From contig JAKAHR010000004.1 in the NCBI GenBank assembly GCA_021825365.1, positions 1 to 64,000 of the forward strand: DNA of 64,000 bases. Direction: 5' to 3'. The notes under the pieces are model-generated. The model was given only the letters and a program-made list of their open reading frames with translations, did no database searches and was not told the origin of the DNA. Made by a program: the position numbers and the translations under genes. This DNA is from Nitrospirota bacterium. Lineage in GTDB: Bacteria; Nitrospirota; Thermodesulfovibrionia; Thermodesulfovibrionales; UBA6898. Positions within the stretch are counted from its first letter, which is position 1. Each line of letters starts with the position of its first letter. This document shows, piece after piece, positions 34,449 through 44,337 of the stretch.

Positions 34449-34964
34449 TCACGGCATGAGCCCCTTGACGTCCACGGGGGCAGACTCATTCTCGGCCTCT
34501 CCCTTGTCCTTGCCGCTGATCGCCAGTCCGGCTATCCGGTAAAAATTATACTCCGGATATTTTCCCGGCCCGCTGATGAGCAGGTCCTCCTTTTCATAGA
34601 CAAGGTTCCGGCGGTTGTATTCGGCCATCTCAAAATCGGGCGTGAGTTGTATCGCATAGGTGGGGCATGCCTCCTCGCAGAATCCGCAGAAGATGCAGCG
34701 CGAAAAATTGATCCTGAAGAACTCGGGATACCTCCGGCCGTTTTCGTCCTCCGTCGCCTGCAGGGATATGCAGTCCACCGGGCAGGCGGCGGCGCAGAGA
34801 TAACAGGCAACGCATCTCTCCCCTCCGTCCGGGTCGCGCGAGAGGATGATCCTCCCCCGCCAGCGCGGCGCAAGGGAGGCCCTCTCCTCAGGATATTGGA
34901 TCGTCACCCGTTTCCTGAACTGGTGGAGGAATACCTTCCAGATGGTCCGGATTATGCTGATCAT
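34449..34964 (-). CDS. nuoI: NADH-quinone oxidoreductase subunit I
   Basis: 171 residues. Ferredoxin-like subunit carrying clusters N6a and N6b: [12 protein letters not shown] and [12 protein letters not shown], the two Cx2Cx2Cx3C sets. It links the hydrophilic arm to NuoB. The N-terminal amphipathic helix ([19 protein letters not shown]) is normal. It lies 12 bp after nuoH. Confidence 0.97.
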   Translation of the reverse strand: MISIIRTIWKVFLHQFRKRVTIQYPEERASLAPRWRGRIILSRDPDGGERCVACYLCAAACPVDCISLQATEDENGRRYPEFFRINFSRCIFCGFCEEACPTYAIQLTPDFEMAEYNRRNLVYEKEDLLISGPGKYPEYNFYRIAGLAISGKDKGEAENESAPVDVKGLMP

Positions 34965-34976
34965 CGCCTGTGTCCC

Positions 34977-35930
34977 TTATCCCCGCGCAAGGAGTATCCC
35001 TCCGGTAATCACGATATTCATCAGCGACAGGGGCAGCATCACCTTCCAGCCGAGCGCCATCAGCTGGTCGTACCGCGGCCTCGGCAGGGACGCCCTGAGC
35101 AGTATGAAGAAACAGATGAAGAAGAATGTCTTGATGAGGAACCAGACGGCAGGCGGCAGAAAAGGCCCCATCCATCCGCCGAAGAAGAGGGTCGTGATCA
35201 TCGCGGAGATGAGGGTCACGCCCAGGTATTCCCCCACAAAGAACATGCCGAATTTCATGCCGGAATACTCGGAGTGGAACCCGGCGACGAGTTCGCTTTC
35301 AGCCTCCGGAAGATCAAAGGGCAGACGGTGCGTCTCGGCAACACCTGCAATGACAAAGACGACAAGCCCGAAGAACTGGGGGATGCAGAACCAGAGCCCC
35401 TGCTGCGCCTCGACGATCCTCCCGAGGCTGAAAGACCCGGAGAGAAGCACGACGCCGACAAGGGAAAGCCCCATGAAGACCTCGTAGCTCAGCATCTGGG
35501 CGGCCGCGCGCAACCCGCCGAGGAGGGAATATTTGCTCGCCGATGACCAGCCTGCAAGCGTGACGCTATAGACGCCGAGGGCGGACATCGCAAGAAAGAA
35601 GAGCAGGCCGACATTGAGGTCTATCACCTGGAGGGCCGGTGCAAAGGGGATAACCGCAAAGGGCATGAGGATCGTCGCCACGATAACAGCCGGTGCGATG
35701 ACAAAGACGGCCTTGTCCGCAAAGGGCGGGACCCAATCCTCCTTGGTGAAGACCTTGATCATATCAGCCACCACCTGGAAGGTCCCAAAGGGGCCCACCC
35801 TGTTGGGGCCGTACCGGTCCTGCCAGAGGCCGAGAAGCCTCCTCTCAAGCCAGATGAGCCCTGAGGCGATGAAGAGCGCCCCTCCCAGGACGATACCGAC
35901 GATCAGGAGTTTTTCGATCATCCCGCTCAT
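34977..35930 (-). CDS. nuoH: NADH-quinone oxidoreductase subunit H
   Basis: 317 residues, eight helices; forms the heel of complex I and part of the quinone chamber. Diagnostic text: [20 protein letters not shown] near the start, [35 protein letters not shown] with its conserved acidic residues, and [18 protein letters not shown] near the end. The ATG at 35930 follows nuoG by 35 bp. Confidence 0.97.
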   Translation of the reverse strand: MSGMIEKLLIVGIVLGGALFIASGLIWLERRLLGLWQDRYGPNRVGPFGTFQVVADMIKVFTKEDWVPPFADKAVFVIAPAVIVATILMPFAVIPFAPALQVIDLNVGLLFFLAMSALGVYSVTLAGWSSASKYSLLGGLRAAAQMLSYEVFMGLSLVGVVLLSGSFSLGRIVEAQQGLWFCIPQFFGLVVFVIAGVAETHRLPFDLPEAESELVAGFHSEYSGMKFGMFFVGEYLGVTLISAMITTLFFGGWMGPFLPPAVWFLIKTFFFICFFILLRASLPRPRYDQLMALGWKVMLPLSLMNIVITGGILLARG

Positions 35931-35964
35931 GCCATGGGCTTTTTATGCATGCCCGTCCTCGTTC

Positions 35965-38685
35965 TTATCCGCCATTTTTTTTCACCATCTCCGCCCAGGC
36001 GGGCAGTCCGATCCAGCCGGCTGGCATAAGACCGGCCGGCATGCCTGCGATGCCCTGCGGAAGCCCGGCAATCTTTTTCACCGGCAAGACCCTGCTCAAA
36101 CCCGGAAGCGTCACTACCACCGCGTCCCCTTCGCTGATACCGAGGCGCTTCATATCTGCTTCTCCGATACCGATATACGGCCCGGGCGCGAGCCCGGCGA
36201 TGACCGGAGAGAAGGTACTCAACTCATCCGAACCGAAGATGTGATAGAGGGGGACGAGAAGCCATGAATCCTCCCGTGCAGCGAAAGGAGGCGGTATCTC
36301 CCCGGAATATGCAGGCGACTCTAATGATCCCTGAGCGAGCAGCCGTACGCCGGGGTCGCCTCCTCTGAGGGGACCGGCCACCTCTTCCTGGAACTTATTC
36401 AGCGCCTGGACCGAGTTCCATCCGGGGGACCAGTACCGCTGGATGAGCGCCGGAGGGGGCATGCCCTCGTATCCCTCCATCGAAAAAGAAAATGCTGAAT
36501 CCGAATCAACGGGTGGTTTCGGTTCGTGGACATCCATGTCAGCCGAGACCGCGGTGCGGCCGCTCGCCCGGTGGGACTGCCGGGGTATCCGGAGCCCGTT
36601 CACGCGGAATCCCGCCTGCGGCGCCGCATGACCGATGCCTTCAAAGACCGGCATTGCTTCGGCAAGGGCCTTTACTACGTGGTCGATATTCCTCCATGCC
36701 TTGCCCTCGGGCCGCCCGGCTATCTCGGCCATGTCGGCCATCCACCGCCAGCTCTCCCGTATATCTCCTTCAGGCAGATAGACCTTGAAAGAGCGCTGGG
36801 CCCTCCCCTCGCTGCTGACATACGTGCCCTGGGATTCGGCAAAGGTGCAGGCAGGGAGAAGGACATCCGCAACGCGGGTCGTACCTGTCCGGACCTGGTC
36901 GACGACGATCACCTGCCTGAAGCCCCTGAAGAACTCCTTCACCTGTGTTTCATCCGCCCTGCGGAAAAGATCGTTTTCAAGGATGATGACAATATCCGCC
37001 GGTCCCGCGCCGGCCGCCCTGAATGCATCACCAAGATGCTTCCGGGTCATCAGGCCAAGGCCGAGGGTGTTGCATTCAGGGACGATGTACAGGAGCCGCG
37101 CCTCTTTCCCTGCGCTGCACAATGCCCGCGCAGCCTGCGCCGCAGCCCGGATAACCGCCTCACTGCCGCATCCCGTGCCGGCTACGACAAGAGGTCTTTC
37201 GGCATTTTTCAGCGCATCGGCAGCCGCCCTCGCAAAGGAAGACATCTCCCCGGCAGGCAGGGCAGCCCCCCGAGCGCCTCCCTCAATCTCCCGGGCGACG
37301 CCAAAACCCATTCGGGCGATGTCATCCGGTGCAGCGTGCACAACACCCGATGCTATCTCCTCGAGTTTCGTCACCGCTGTCGTGGCCAGGAAGAGCGGTC
37401 CCCTCTGGCCTTGCAGCGCGGTCCGGACGGCAGCGTCGCTCCATTCCGGGATGCGCATTTTCCGCGCTATCTCCATCGGTTTATTGAGCGCCGCCTGCCT
37501 CAGGCTGAGGCTGAGACGGGGAGCGGAGTTCGCAATGTCCTCTCCCAGCACCAGTACCGCATCCGCCTCTTCAGCGTCTTTCAGGGAGGCGGCGGGGGCA
37601 GGCCCCTCGGAAAGCATGTCAACAATCCGGCCGATGAGACCCTGCTCCTGTTCCGGAATGCCGGCAAAAAAATGTTCCCGCCCGACCAGGGTCATGAGGC
37701 TGAAATTCGATTCGAGAGAAGCACGGGGAGACCCGATGCCGATGACGCGGGCGCCGAAATAGAGCATGCCTTCAAGATGTTTGAGCACATCCTCTTTTGA
37801 GATTGGCTCCATTTTCCCTGCCTTGCTCCGTCTCACCATCGGGGTCCTGATGCGCTCCCCGCTGTTGACGAAGCCATACCCGAAGCGTCCGCGATCGCAG
37901 ATGAAGTAGCCGTTGACCTCATGGTTGTACCGGTTCAGAATCCTGCGAAGCGATCCGTAGCGCTCTCCAGCTATCGTGTTGCAGCCGAGGCCGCAGTGCA
38001 CGCAGACCGTGGGGGCGGTCTGGAGGTCCCACTTTCTCGTAGAGTGCTCTTTGAAGGTCTTGTCCGTAAACACGCCGGTGGGGCAGACCTCAACGAGGTT
38101 CCCGCTGAACTCGTTATCGAGTACTCCGTCAGCATGTCTGCCGAAAAAGACATGGTTATGGGAGGCAAAGACATCCAGGTCCCTGCCGCCGGCGTAGTCC
38201 CGGTAAAACCTGACGCACCGGTAGCACTGGATGCAGCGGTTCATCTCATGGTTCACGAGCGGACCGAGATGCTGGTTCCGGTAGGTGCGCTTCCTGAACC
38301 TGAACCTCCGGTAGTCATGCCCTGTCATCACCGTCATGTCCTGCAGGTGGCATTCGCCGCCCTCGTCGCAGACCGGGCAGTCATGGGGATGGTTTGTCAT
38401 GAGCCATTCGATAACCGATCGCCTGAAGCGTTTCACGTCAGGGTCGTCGATCGAGATCCTCGTGCCTTCGGCAGCGGGTGTCATGCAGGACATGACGATC
38501 TTCCCGCGCGTGTCCTGCTCGTCCCTGAACTGCTTCACCGCGCACTGCCTGCACGCTCCCACCGAGTGGAGAGCAGGGTGCCAACAAAAATACGGGATGT
38601 TAAACCCCAGGGAAAGACAGGCGTGAAGGAGGTTCTGGCCGTCCTTCACGGTGTAGGGCGCATTATCAATGAATATTGTCGCCAT
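35965..38685 (-). CDS. nuoG: NADH-quinone oxidoreductase subunit G
   Basis: 906 residues; the electron-wire subunit. N-terminal [2Fe-2S] N1b ligands in CWHPALHSVGACRQC and a later CMTP; His-Cys4 site HPHDCPVCDEGGEC; CIQCYRC with a later CPTG; then CVHCGLGC and a distal FICDRG Cys, which together match the extra N7 cluster of E. coli-like NuoG. The rest is the molybdopterin-oxidoreductase-like fold. The ATG at 38685 lies 1 bp beyond the nuoF stop and starts with the ferredoxin domain (MATIFIDNAPYTV); frames further upstream are nuoF antisense. Confidence 0.96.
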   Translation of the reverse strand: MATIFIDNAPYTVKDGQNLLHACLSLGFNIPYFCWHPALHSVGACRQCAVKQFRDEQDTRGKIVMSCMTPAAEGTRISIDDPDVKRFRRSVIEWLMTNHPHDCPVCDEGGECHLQDMTVMTGHDYRRFRFRKRTYRNQHLGPLVNHEMNRCIQCYRCVRFYRDYAGGRDLDVFASHNHVFFGRHADGVLDNEFSGNLVEVCPTGVFTDKTFKEHSTRKWDLQTAPTVCVHCGLGCNTIAGERYGSLRRILNRYNHEVNGYFICDRGRFGYGFVNSGERIRTPMVRRSKAGKMEPISKEDVLKHLEGMLYFGARVIGIGSPRASLESNFSLMTLVGREHFFAGIPEQEQGLIGRIVDMLSEGPAPAASLKDAEEADAVLVLGEDIANSAPRLSLSLRQAALNKPMEIARKMRIPEWSDAAVRTALQGQRGPLFLATTAVTKLEEIASGVVHAAPDDIARMGFGVAREIEGGARGAALPAGEMSSFARAAADALKNAERPLVVAGTGCGSEAVIRAAAQAARALCSAGKEARLLYIVPECNTLGLGLMTRKHLGDAFRAAGAGPADIVIILENDLFRRADETQVKEFFRGFRQVIVVDQVRTGTTRVADVLLPACTFAESQGTYVSSEGRAQRSFKVYLPEGDIRESWRWMADMAEIAGRPEGKAWRNIDHVVKALAEAMPVFEGIGHAAPQAGFRVNGLRIPRQSHRASGRTAVSADMDVHEPKPPVDSDSAFSFSMEGYEGMPPPALIQRYWSPGWNSVQALNKFQEEVAGPLRGGDPGVRLLAQGSLESPAYSGEIPPPFAAREDSWLLVPLYHIFGSDELSTFSPVIAGLAPGPYIGIGEADMKRLGISEGDAVVVTLPGLSRVLPVKKIAGLPQGIAGMPAGLMPAGWIGLPAWAEMVKKNGG

Positions 38686-38686
38686 G

Positions 38687-39961
38687 CTATCTCCAGGGGC
38701 ACCTCTTGTCCCTGATATGTCGTTCGAAGTCCTCCCTGAAGTACCTGATGCCCGACTGCAGGGGCTCCACCGCCCCCGGCGCAAGGGCGCAGTATGTATT
38801 GCCGGGTCCGAGGAGCCGCGCATGCTCCCCGAGGAGTTCGATATCGCCGGGCCGGCCGTCTCCCGTCTCGATCGCCCTGAGGACCTTTTCCAGCCACGGC
38901 AGGCCTTCCCTGCAGGGGGTGCACCAGCCGCACGACTCTCTCGCCATGAAGCGGATGATGCTGTTGATCATCCCCACCGGGCAGGTCTTGTCATCCAGGA
39001 TAATCATCATGCCGGTGCCGAGACGGGAGCCAGCCTTCTGGACAGAAGAGTAGTCCATCTGCACGTCAAGATGCTCCTCCACCAGGAAATCGGTCGAGGC
39101 CCCCCCAGGGATGAGGCCCCGGAAACGGTATCCGTCCCGCATGCCGCCGGCGTGCTCTTCCAGCAGTTCACGCATCGTCGTACCCATGGGGAGTTCCCAT
39201 ACCCCCGGTCTCCCAACCCGTCCGCTCACACCGTACATTTTTGTGCCGGCGTCCCCGGTGTGGCTGAGGCCGTGGAACCATGACGGACCATTTCTGATGA
39301 TCGGCGGGATATTCGCCACGGTCTCTGTATTGTTGACGATGGTGGGTCTGCCCCACAGCCCGCAGACCTGCGGGAAAGGGGGCTTTGCCCGGGGCACAGC
39401 CCGCCTTCCCTCCATCGCGCTGAGCAGGGCGGTCTCTTCCCCGCAGATGTACCTGCCTGCGCTGGTGTGTATCCGCAGGTCAAGGCTGAATCCTGAGCCC
39501 AGGATATTCTTCCCCAGGTAGTTTCTTTCTCTGGCCTCTGCCATCGCCTGCTCAAGCCTCTTTTCGGCAAGCCGGTATTCCCATCGCAGAAAAATATAGG
39601 CCCGCGAGGCGCCGATCGCGTAGGCGCCGAGGATGGCGCCCTCTATCACCTGATGGGGATTGCATTCGAGCAGCAGCCGGTCCTTGAAGGTCCCCGGTTC
39701 CATCTCATCCGCATTGACGATAAAATACTTCTCGCGCGGCGCGGCCTCGTCCATGGGGACGAAGCTCCATTTCTGTCCGGTGGGGAATCCCGCCCCGCCC
39801 CTTCCCCTGAGGTTCGAGTCGGTCACCACCTTCTGGACATCCTGGTGGCTCATCCCTTTTACAGCCTTCCGCAACGCCTCGTATCCGCCCGCAGACTCAT
39901 ATGCGGATATGTCCGGCGCCACTTCCGGCCGGATGCTCCCGGTGAGGGGACGTTCAGCCAT
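38687..39961 (-). CDS. nuoF: NADH-quinone oxidoreductase subunit F
   Basis: 424 residues; binds NADH, FMN and cluster N3. NLRGRGGAGFPTGQKW is the FMN/NADH site, ESCGWCTPCREG plus a later TYCALAPGA supply the four [4Fe-4S] cysteines. It sits 8 bp after nuoE. With nuoE and nuoG present, this complex should use NADH rather than ferredoxin or F420. Confidence 0.97.
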   Translation of the reverse strand: MAERPLTGSIRPEVAPDISAYESAGGYEALRKAVKGMSHQDVQKVVTDSNLRGRGGAGFPTGQKWSFVPMDEAAPREKYFIVNADEMEPGTFKDRLLLECNPHQVIEGAILGAYAIGASRAYIFLRWEYRLAEKRLEQAMAEARERNYLGKNILGSGFSLDLRIHTSAGRYICGEETALLSAMEGRRAVPRAKPPFPQVCGLWGRPTIVNNTETVANIPPIIRNGPSWFHGLSHTGDAGTKMYGVSGRVGRPGVWELPMGTTMRELLEEHAGGMRDGYRFRGLIPGGASTDFLVEEHLDVQMDYSSVQKAGSRLGTGMMIILDDKTCPVGMINSIIRFMARESCGWCTPCREGLPWLEKVLRAIETGDGRPGDIELLGEHARLLGPGNTYCALAPGAVEPLQSGIRYFREDFERHIRDKRCPWR

Positions 39962-39969
39962 CGATAGCC

Positions 39970-40434
39970 TCAGGCGTATCGCTGCAGGATATCATTAATC
40001 TTCTCCTTTGTCAGATCCATGTGAAGCTCGTCGTCCACCATCATGGAAGGTGCGTGGTCGCAGGCGCCCAGACAGGCTACGGGAAGAAACGTAAACCTGC
40101 CGTCGGATGTCGTGCCGCCCAGCCCGACTCCCAGGCGCGACTGCAGATGCCGGAGCAGGTCTTCGTACCCCATGACCCAGCAGCTGGCACTGTCGCAGAC
40201 GAGGATGACGTGTCTGCCGACGGGCCTTCTGAAGATTAGGGGATAAAAGGTCGCCACGCTGTCGAGTTCTTCAGGCGTCATGTCGAGCATGTCCGCAAGC
40301 ACCCGCAGGTGGTCGTCGGAGACCCACCCCCTGCTCCGCTGAATGACCCTTAGTGCCCCGACGCACGCCTCGCGCTTATGGGCACAGTCTTCAACTTCCC
40401 TTTCTATCGCCAGCCGTTCGTCGTCAGTCAGCAT
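39970..40434 (-). CDS. nuoE: NADH-quinone oxidoreductase subunit E
   Basis: 154 residues; thioredoxin-like [2Fe-2S] (N1a) subunit. The four ligands are in CDSASC and CLGAC; the helical N-terminal part ends in the family text VATFYPLIF. It lies 85 bp below nuoCD, the largest gap within the nuo cluster; I see no promoter in that gap. Confidence 0.96.
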   Translation of the reverse strand: MLTDDERLAIEREVEDCAHKREACVGALRVIQRSRGWVSDDHLRVLADMLDMTPEELDSVATFYPLIFRRPVGRHVILVCDSASCWVMGYEDLLRHLQSRLGVGLGGTTSDGRFTFLPVACLGACDHAPSMMVDDELHMDLTKEKINDILQRYA

Positions 40435-40519
40435 GGTCTGCCGTTATTCCTTTCACTGACTCCATGACCTTTCCTTAGTCCAGCGGTTACCATTGCCGGC
40501 TGGCATGAACCCTCTCCCC

Positions 40520-42271
40520 TCATCTGTCCACATCCGCAAGCACAAAATCAATGCTGCCCAGTATTGCCATAAGATCAGCGATCATCAGCCCCCTGCTGAT
40601 GTGCGGCACCATCTGCAGGTGCGTAAAGGACGGCGTCCGGATGCGCGTCCGGTACGATGTCGTTCCTCCGTCGCCGATCAGGTAATATCCATTGCAGCCC
40701 TTTGCCGCCTCGATGGCGAAAGATGACTCTCCTGCCGGTATCACCGGACCCCAGCTGACATTGAGGAAATGCGTGATGAGCGTCTCGATGTCATGCATCG
40801 TCCTCTCCTTGCGGGGAGGAGTTGCCAAAGGGTGATCGGACTTGTACGGACCTTCGGGCATATTCTTCAGACACTGCCCGATGATGCGGAGGCTCTGCCG
40901 CATCTCCTCGACCCGCACAAGCGCCCGGTCATAGCAGTCCCCGTGCACCGCAGTGGGGACATCAAATTCAAAGAGTTCGTATCCGGAATAGGGCCGCTTC
41001 TTCCTGAAGTCCCACTCAAGGCCGCAGGCCCGCAGTCCCGGGCCGGTGACTCCCCAGTCCACCGCCTCCTGAAGGGTATAGCTGCCGATGCCCTTCGTCC
41101 TTGCCCTGAGGATGCTGTTCTTCATCACCATGCCGTCGTATTCGTCCAGACGGGGCGGGAGATAATCGAGGAACTCCCCGACAAGGCGGTCCCATCCGAC
41201 CGGCAGGTCATGCGCCACCCCGCCGATGCGGAACCAGCTGGGGTGCATCCTTCCGCCGGAGACCGCCTCGACGATCTGAAAGACCTTTTCCCTGTCCGTA
41301 AACATATAAAAGACCGGCGAAAGGGCGCCCACGTCCTGGGCAAAGGTGCCGTACCAGACAAGGTGGCTGGCGATGCGGAAGAGCTCACACATCATCACGC
41401 GTATCACTTGTGCCTTCTCAGGCACCTCGATGCCTGCCAGCTGCTCGACGGCAAGGACATAGGGCATGTTGTTGAGCACGCCCCCAAGGTAGTCGATCCG
41501 GTCGGTGTAGGGGATGAAGGTATGCCACGACTGCCTCTCCGCCATCTTCTCGGCCCCGCGGTGGTGATAGCCTATGTCAAGGACAGAGTCTACGATCTCC
41601 TCGCCGTCGAGTTCGAGGATGATCCTGAGGAGCCCGTGGGTACCGGGGTGCTGCGGCCCCAGGTTCAGGAACATGAAGTCAGTGTCCTCGCCGTGCCTCT
41701 TCATGCCCCACTCCTCCGGTCTGAAGCGGAGGGCCTTCTGCTCTTCCTCTTCCCTTGCCGCCGGGAGCCTGAAGGGGCCGATCTCCGTCGCCCGCGCGGG
41801 ATGTTCCTTTCTCAGGGGATGACCCTCCCAGGTGGGAGGCATGAGGATCCTCCGCAGATGCGGATGTCCTTCGAAGGTGATGCCGAACATGTCCCACGCC
41901 TCGCGCTCATACCAATCGGCATTCGGCCAGATGCCGGTCACTGAATGCGTTGAGGGATAATCGCCTTTGAGTCCTGTCTTGATACGGATGTCCTCGTTAC
42001 GACCCAGGGACATGAGATGATAGACTACCGTGAAGTCGGCATCAGGCTGGCCGCCCCTGTATTTTCTGATGCGCTCATCAACGGCGGTGAGATCGAAGAG
42101 GAGCGAATAGGGAGATTCAATGCCCGACCTGAGATAGCGAAGGACGTCGGCCGCCCTTTCCGGATCGACCCACACGGTCGGCACCCTGTCCACGGTCTGC
42201 TGGCACGCGATCACCCCTCCGGCAAAGACCTTTTTCAGCTCGTCAGCGATATTCGTTTCAGCCACCCTCAC
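40520..42271 (-). CDS. nuoCD: NADH-quinone oxidoreductase fused subunit C/D
   Basis: 583 residues. NuoC part at 1-~175 ([32 protein letters not shown]), linker with RPEEWG, then the NuoD part ([36 protein letters not shown], and a C-terminal [10 protein letters not shown]). The conserved His and Asp/Tyr of the quinone site lie in the NuoD half. The fusion, as in E. coli, is widespread in several phyla. GTG start overlapping the nuoB stop by 4 bp. Confidence 0.97.
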   Translation of the reverse strand: MRVAETNIADELKKVFAGGVIACQQTVDRVPTVWVDPERAADVLRYLRSGIESPYSLLFDLTAVDERIRKYRGGQPDADFTVVYHLMSLGRNEDIRIKTGLKGDYPSTHSVTGIWPNADWYEREAWDMFGITFEGHPHLRRILMPPTWEGHPLRKEHPARATEIGPFRLPAAREEEEQKALRFRPEEWGMKRHGEDTDFMFLNLGPQHPGTHGLLRIILELDGEEIVDSVLDIGYHHRGAEKMAERQSWHTFIPYTDRIDYLGGVLNNMPYVLAVEQLAGIEVPEKAQVIRVMMCELFRIASHLVWYGTFAQDVGALSPVFYMFTDREKVFQIVEAVSGGRMHPSWFRIGGVAHDLPVGWDRLVGEFLDYLPPRLDEYDGMVMKNSILRARTKGIGSYTLQEAVDWGVTGPGLRACGLEWDFRKKRPYSGYELFEFDVPTAVHGDCYDRALVRVEEMRQSLRIIGQCLKNMPEGPYKSDHPLATPPRKERTMHDIETLITHFLNVSWGPVIPAGESSFAIEAAKGCNGYYLIGDGGTTSYRTRIRTPSFTHLQMVPHISRGLMIADLMAILGSIDFVLADVDR

Positions 42272-42903
42272 ACCCCATCAGGGGAACGGAGCGTCGTCGT
42301 CTTCTTCCGCTCATCCCGCTTCATATCCCTCAGACAAGGCAGGGAGGGACGATACACACCCTGGTCCCCGGCGACCCAGCTCAGGGGCCTGCGCTCCCTC
42401 CCGACCTTCTCCTGGAGGAGCAGAAGACCCTCCATGAATGCGTCGGGACGCGGCGGGCAGCCGGGAACGTAGAGGTCAACCGGCAGGAACTTGTCAACCC
42501 CCTGCACCACACTGTAGATGTCGTACATGCCGCCGGAGTTTGCGCACGAACCCATGGATATCACCCATCGAGGCTCCATCATCTGTTCATAGAGCTGCTT
42601 GATGACAGGGGCCATCTTGATGAAGACCGTGCCGGCGATGACCATGAGGTCGGCCTCGCGGGGCGTGCCGCGGATCACTTCGGAGCCGAACCGGGCGATA
42701 TCGTACTTCGAGGTGAGGCTCGTCGCCATCTCGACATAACAGCATGAGAGTCCGAAGTTAAAAGGCCAGATAGAGTTCTTTCTGCCCCAGGAGACCAGGT
42801 CCTGCAGCCTGCTGAACAGGAGGGAGCCCCGCACCGCCTCTTCGACAGTTCCGGTGATCTTCTCGGGCGTCGGATCATCCGCCCCGGTCAGGCTCCCTTG
42901 CAT
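42268..42903 (-). CDS. nuoB: NADH-quinone oxidoreductase subunit B
   Basis: 211 residues; carries the terminal cluster N2 next to quinone. The tandem cysteines GLSCCYVEM plus [11 protein letters not shown] and PGCPPRPDA give the four ligands. The ATG at 42903 lies 4 bp after the nuoA stop; the longer in-frame stretch up to 43089 is nuoA antisense and is discarded. The N-terminal ~35 residues are longer than usual. Confidence 0.96.
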   Translation of the reverse strand: MQGSLTGADDPTPEKITGTVEEAVRGSLLFSRLQDLVSWGRKNSIWPFNFGLSCCYVEMATSLTSKYDIARFGSEVIRGTPREADLMVIAGTVFIKMAPVIKQLYEQMMEPRWVISMGSCANSGGMYDIYSVVQGVDKFLPVDLYVPGCPPRPDAFMEGLLLLQEKVGRERRPLSWVAGDQGVYRPSLPCLRDMKRDERKKTTTLRSPDGV

Positions 42904-42907
42904 CGGG

Positions 42908-43297
42908 CTATCCCCTGTCCCCGGCGCTGCGTGATGCAGCCGGCCGTCCCCAGTCGAGTCCGCCGAGTCTCCAGAGATAGACGAGCAGGGCAAAAAGAAC
43001 GCCGATAAAGACAAGGATGCCGGCATACCCCGCCCATCCCGCTTCACGGAAGGCGATCGCCCAGGCGAAGATGAAGGCAGCCTCAACATCGAAGATCACG
43101 AAGAACATCGCGATGAGGTAGAACTTGATGTCAAACCTGAGGCGGGCGGTCCCGGTCGAGGCGACGCCTGATTCGTAGGGTTCGGAAGTCGCCCTCTCCC
43201 GGTGGCGCTGGCCGAGGACATAGGAGAGCCCGAGCATAAAGACGACCAGAGATACGACCCCGACAAGATAAACGCCCAGGGGCCAGAATCTGCTCAT
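42908..43297 (-). CDS. nuoA: NADH-quinone oxidoreductase subunit A
   Basis: 129 residues, three helices. [20 protein letters not shown] contains the loop that closes over the quinone channel, and [16 protein letters not shown] holds the conserved acidic residues of TM2. It begins 18 bp below the 6-phosphogluconate dehydrogenase gene, so nuo seems to be read through from that gene. Confidence 0.95.
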   Translation of the reverse strand: MSRFWPLGVYLVGVVSLVVFMLGLSYVLGQRHRERATSEPYESGVASTGTARLRFDIKFYLIAMFFVIFDVEAAFIFAWAIAFREAGWAGYAGILVFIGVLFALLVYLWRLGGLDWGRPAASRSAGDRG

Positions 43298-43315
43298 CGT
43301 ATCACCGCCCGGCCT

Positions 43316-44254
43316 TCATGACCGGCCCTTCCGCCCGCCCCCCGCCTTCTTCTTCGCAGAGACGACCGCGTGGCCGCCGAATTCGTTCCTGAGGGCGGCG
43401 ATGAGCCTGTCTGAAAATAAATTCTCGTCCCGGGAGCGGAACCGGTCGAAGAGCGAGAGTGCGGTGACCGGTAACGGCACGCCCATGGCAACCGCCTCCT
43501 GCACGGTCCAGCGTCCTTCGCCGGAATCCTCGACATACCCCCTGATACCGGAAAGATCCCTGTCCTTTCGCAGCGCCTGTTCCGCCAGTTCAAGAAGCCA
43601 GGACCGGATAACGCTTCCGTGCTTCCAGAGGCCGGCCACATCAGCAAGGTCGAGCCCCTTTGCGTAGGGCGAGGCGTGGAGCAGGCTGAAGCCCTCGCCA
43701 TAGGCCGCCATCATGGCGTATTCAATCGCATTATGGATCATCTTCACAAAATGTCCGGCGCCTGCGGGCCCGCAGTGGAGATAGCCGTTCTTCGGGGCGA
43801 GGGTCCTGAAGACCGGTTCGATCCTCGTAAAGACCATCCTGTCTCCTCCCGCCATGAGGCAGTAGCCTTCATCGAGTCCCCAGATGCCGCCGCTTACGCC
43901 GACGTCAAGGTAATGTATTCCCCGCGCGCCGAGCAGTTCCTCGCGCCGGATGTCATCCTTATAGAAGCTGTTCCCCCCATCGATCACGACATCCCCTTCG
44001 GCGAGAATCCCTGAGAGCTGGTCAACGGTGTCGTCAACCGGCCTTCCGGCAGGGATCATCATCCAGATGACGCGCGGCCTCCTGAGCATGACGACGAGCT
44101 GTTCAACTCCCCCGGCGGTTGCCGCCCCTTCCTTTTGAGCGCCTTTCAGTTTCCGCTTCGACGCGTCGTAGGCGATGACCTTATGCCCGCCCCTCGTCAG
44201 ACGGGTGGTCATATTCATCCCCATCCGTCCAAGTCCGATCATTCCCAACTGCAT
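43316..44254 (-). CDS. 6-phosphogluconate dehydrogenase (decarboxylating), short YqeC/GndA type
   Basis: 312 residues. Oxidises and decarboxylates 6-phosphogluconate to ribulose 5-phosphate. Rossmann motif GLGRMGMNM at the N-terminus (residues ~6-14), substrate loop DGGNSFYKDD, the VGVSGGIWGL block and the catalytic Lys in GHFVKMIHNAIEY. The short C-terminal half marks the ~300-residue NAD-type enzymes. The ATG at 44254 opens the Rossmann strand; a longer start at 44275 is possible. It directly precedes nuoA with an 18-bp gap, an unusual but suggestive pairing of an NAD(P)H-producing enzyme with complex I. Confidence 0.9.
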   Translation of the reverse strand: MQLGMIGLGRMGMNMTTRLTRGGHKVIAYDASKRKLKGAQKEGAATAGGVEQLVVMLRRPRVIWMMIPAGRPVDDTVDQLSGILAEGDVVIDGGNSFYKDDIRREELLGARGIHYLDVGVSGGIWGLDEGYCLMAGGDRMVFTRIEPVFRTLAPKNGYLHCGPAGAGHFVKMIHNAIEYAMMAAYGEGFSLLHASPYAKGLDLADVAGLWKHGSVIRSWLLELAEQALRKDRDLSGIRGYVEDSGEGRWTVQEAVAMGVPLPVTALSLFDRFRSRDENLFSDRLIAALRNEFGGHAVVSAKKKAGGGRKGRS

Positions 44255-44297
44255 GATGTTCACCTCCCGCTGCAAATGAATTACTCCCGCATTGACG

Positions 44298-44336
44298 GAC
44301 TGAACAGTCCCGTTGCACCGGTCCGTGGCATTATAC
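44298..44336 (-). promoter_or_regulatory. -10 element and 14-bp palindrome ahead of the gnd-nuo run
   Basis: Minus-strand TATAAT (44336-44331) follows the cytochrome b/cc stop, with a poor -35. The palindrome GGACTGAACAGTCC (44298-44311) lies about 20 bp below it, where a repressor could block elongation or a leader hairpin could form. This is the only promoter-like spot between the cytochrome b/cc gene and nuoA. Confidence 0.45.
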
Positions 44337-44337
44337 C

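Noticed and set aside
36526-37800. Open frame of over 400 codons opposite nuoG
   Set aside because: Antisense shadow of nuoG in GC-rich DNA.
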